Positions 63,656-64,000 of a DNA stretch of 64,000 nt are shown here, piece after piece (within the stretch, counting starts at the first letter, position 1; the number at the start of each line of letters is the position of its first letter). The notes under the pieces are model-generated. The model saw only the letters and a program-made list of their open reading frames with translations, ran no database searches and was not told where the DNA came from. The translations under genes were made by a program, and so were the position numbers. This DNA is from Cognatazoarcus halotolerans (GTDB taxonomy: Bacteria; Pseudomonadota; Gammaproteobacteria; Burkholderiales; Rhodocyclaceae), in assembly GCF_009800965.1 (NCBI RefSeq), contig NZ_WUAF01000003.1, positions 186,001 to 250,000 of the forward strand. The letters are read 5' to 3'.

Positions 63656-64000
63656 GGTGCCCCCGTCCCTGCCGGTAGCCGTGCCCCGGCCTGGGGGCCG
63701 GGCGTCTGGCCAAAGAGTTCCTGCGGCGTGAAGCTGACCACTGCGAACTCGCCCGGGGCGCAGGCGAGCAGGGTGCGGACCAGGGGCTCCGGCGTGTCGA
63801 AGACCTTGAGACGCCGGCTCATCTCGTCTACGTAGGGCCCGTGTATCGCCTGATCGCACTGGTCGACACTTTCAAGGCGTGCGTCGATCCCCTTGAGTTG
63901 CACCGTGCGGTGGCTTTCCGGTTCATTGAACACCGCGGCGATCCGGCCGGTCTCCTCGATCGCGCGCAATACCGGCTCGGCCTGCGGCCGCGATACCAGC
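63652..64000 (-). CDS. Pyridoxamine 5'-phosphate oxidase-family protein (partial)
   Basis: The minus-strand frame is open from the right edge to the stop at 63652. The visible 115 residues include IAAVFNEPESHRTVQLKG and the downstream CAPGEFAVVSFTPQELFGQ, in line with a PNPOx-like barrel. It overlaps the next gene (ATGA), so the pair is translationally coupled. The N-terminus lies outside the window. A second, free-standing PNPOx protein next to a PNPOx-GAF fusion suggests a shared flavin-based sensor. Confidence 0.75.
   Translation of the reverse strand, partial: LVSRPQAEPVLRAIEETGRIAAVFNEPESHRTVQLKGIDARLESVDQCDQAIHGPYVDEMSRRLKVFDTPEPLVRTLLACAPGEFAVVSFTPQELFGQTPGPQAGARLPAGTGAP

Overview
This window is chromosomal DNA of a high-GC betaproteobacterium, most likely of the Rhodocyclales (Thauera/Azoarcus/Aromatoleum type). 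I infer this from family resemblance, not from a search. The supporting features are an aromatic-acid type catabolic cluster with maleylacetoacetate isomerase and a betaproteobacterial type fumarylacetoacetate hydrolase, a monomeric NADP isocitrate dehydrogenase, DUF1840 and DUF3683 proteins, a glucosylglycerol-phosphate synthase, a phasin and two PEP-CTERM proteins. I see no rRNA, tRNA, insertion sequence, prophage or CRISPR array. Almost the whole window is tightly packed coding sequence.

Layout. 1-10160: a catabolic island. It has an IclR regulator (cut by the left edge), a metallo-beta-lactamase fold protein, a class A flavin monooxygenase, a DUF2783 small protein and a LysR regulator, then a divergent operon of VOC protein, fumarylacetoacetate-type hydrolase, TRAP transporter (DctP, DctQ, DctM) and maleylacetoacetate isomerase, closed by a terminator. 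It reads as import, hydroxylation, ring cleavage, isomerisation and hydrolysis of an unidentified aromatic acid. 10243-18778: a cell-envelope region on the minus strand. Two paralogous small secreted proteins flank an ABC exporter-like protein, next to a DegP/HtrA protease with a QseB/PmrA-like box, and a QseB/QseC-type two-component system fused by overlaps to a SprT-like protein. 18805-22895: DUF1840, HDOD, a membrane protein and isocitrate dehydrogenase.

23118-29811: a second TRAP system (TAXI type) with a sigma-54 promoter, upstream repeats and its own DctB/DctD-like pair, which together form a coherent sigma-54 circuit. 29830-41310: nucleotide salvage and synthesis (hpt, upp, uraA, pyrE), a YqjD/YqjE/YqjK-like envelope trio, a molybdenum hydroxylase operon (2Fe-2S subunit, Mo subunit, XdhC, MocA-like) with a LysR regulator, a LysE exporter and exonuclease III. 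42004-44942: a bis-MGD molybdopterin oxidoreductase and an EamA permease.

45061-55908: two PEP-CTERM surface proteins, each with a sigma-54 promoter at nearly the same distance from its start codon. Between them lie a sirtuin, glucosylglycerol-phosphate synthase, an MFS transporter, a large SWIM-SNF2 helicase and a phasin. 56105-64000: a 1296-residue DUF3683/FAD/Fe-S/CCG oxidoreductase, RidA, a c-type cytochrome, a hemerythrin-like protein and a PNPOx-GAF regulator operon that runs off the right edge.

The best candidates for something undescribed are the catabolic island (a metal-depleted MBL protein and a VOC protein where a cupin dioxygenase would be expected) and the ABC transporter flanked by two paralogous secreted mini-proteins.
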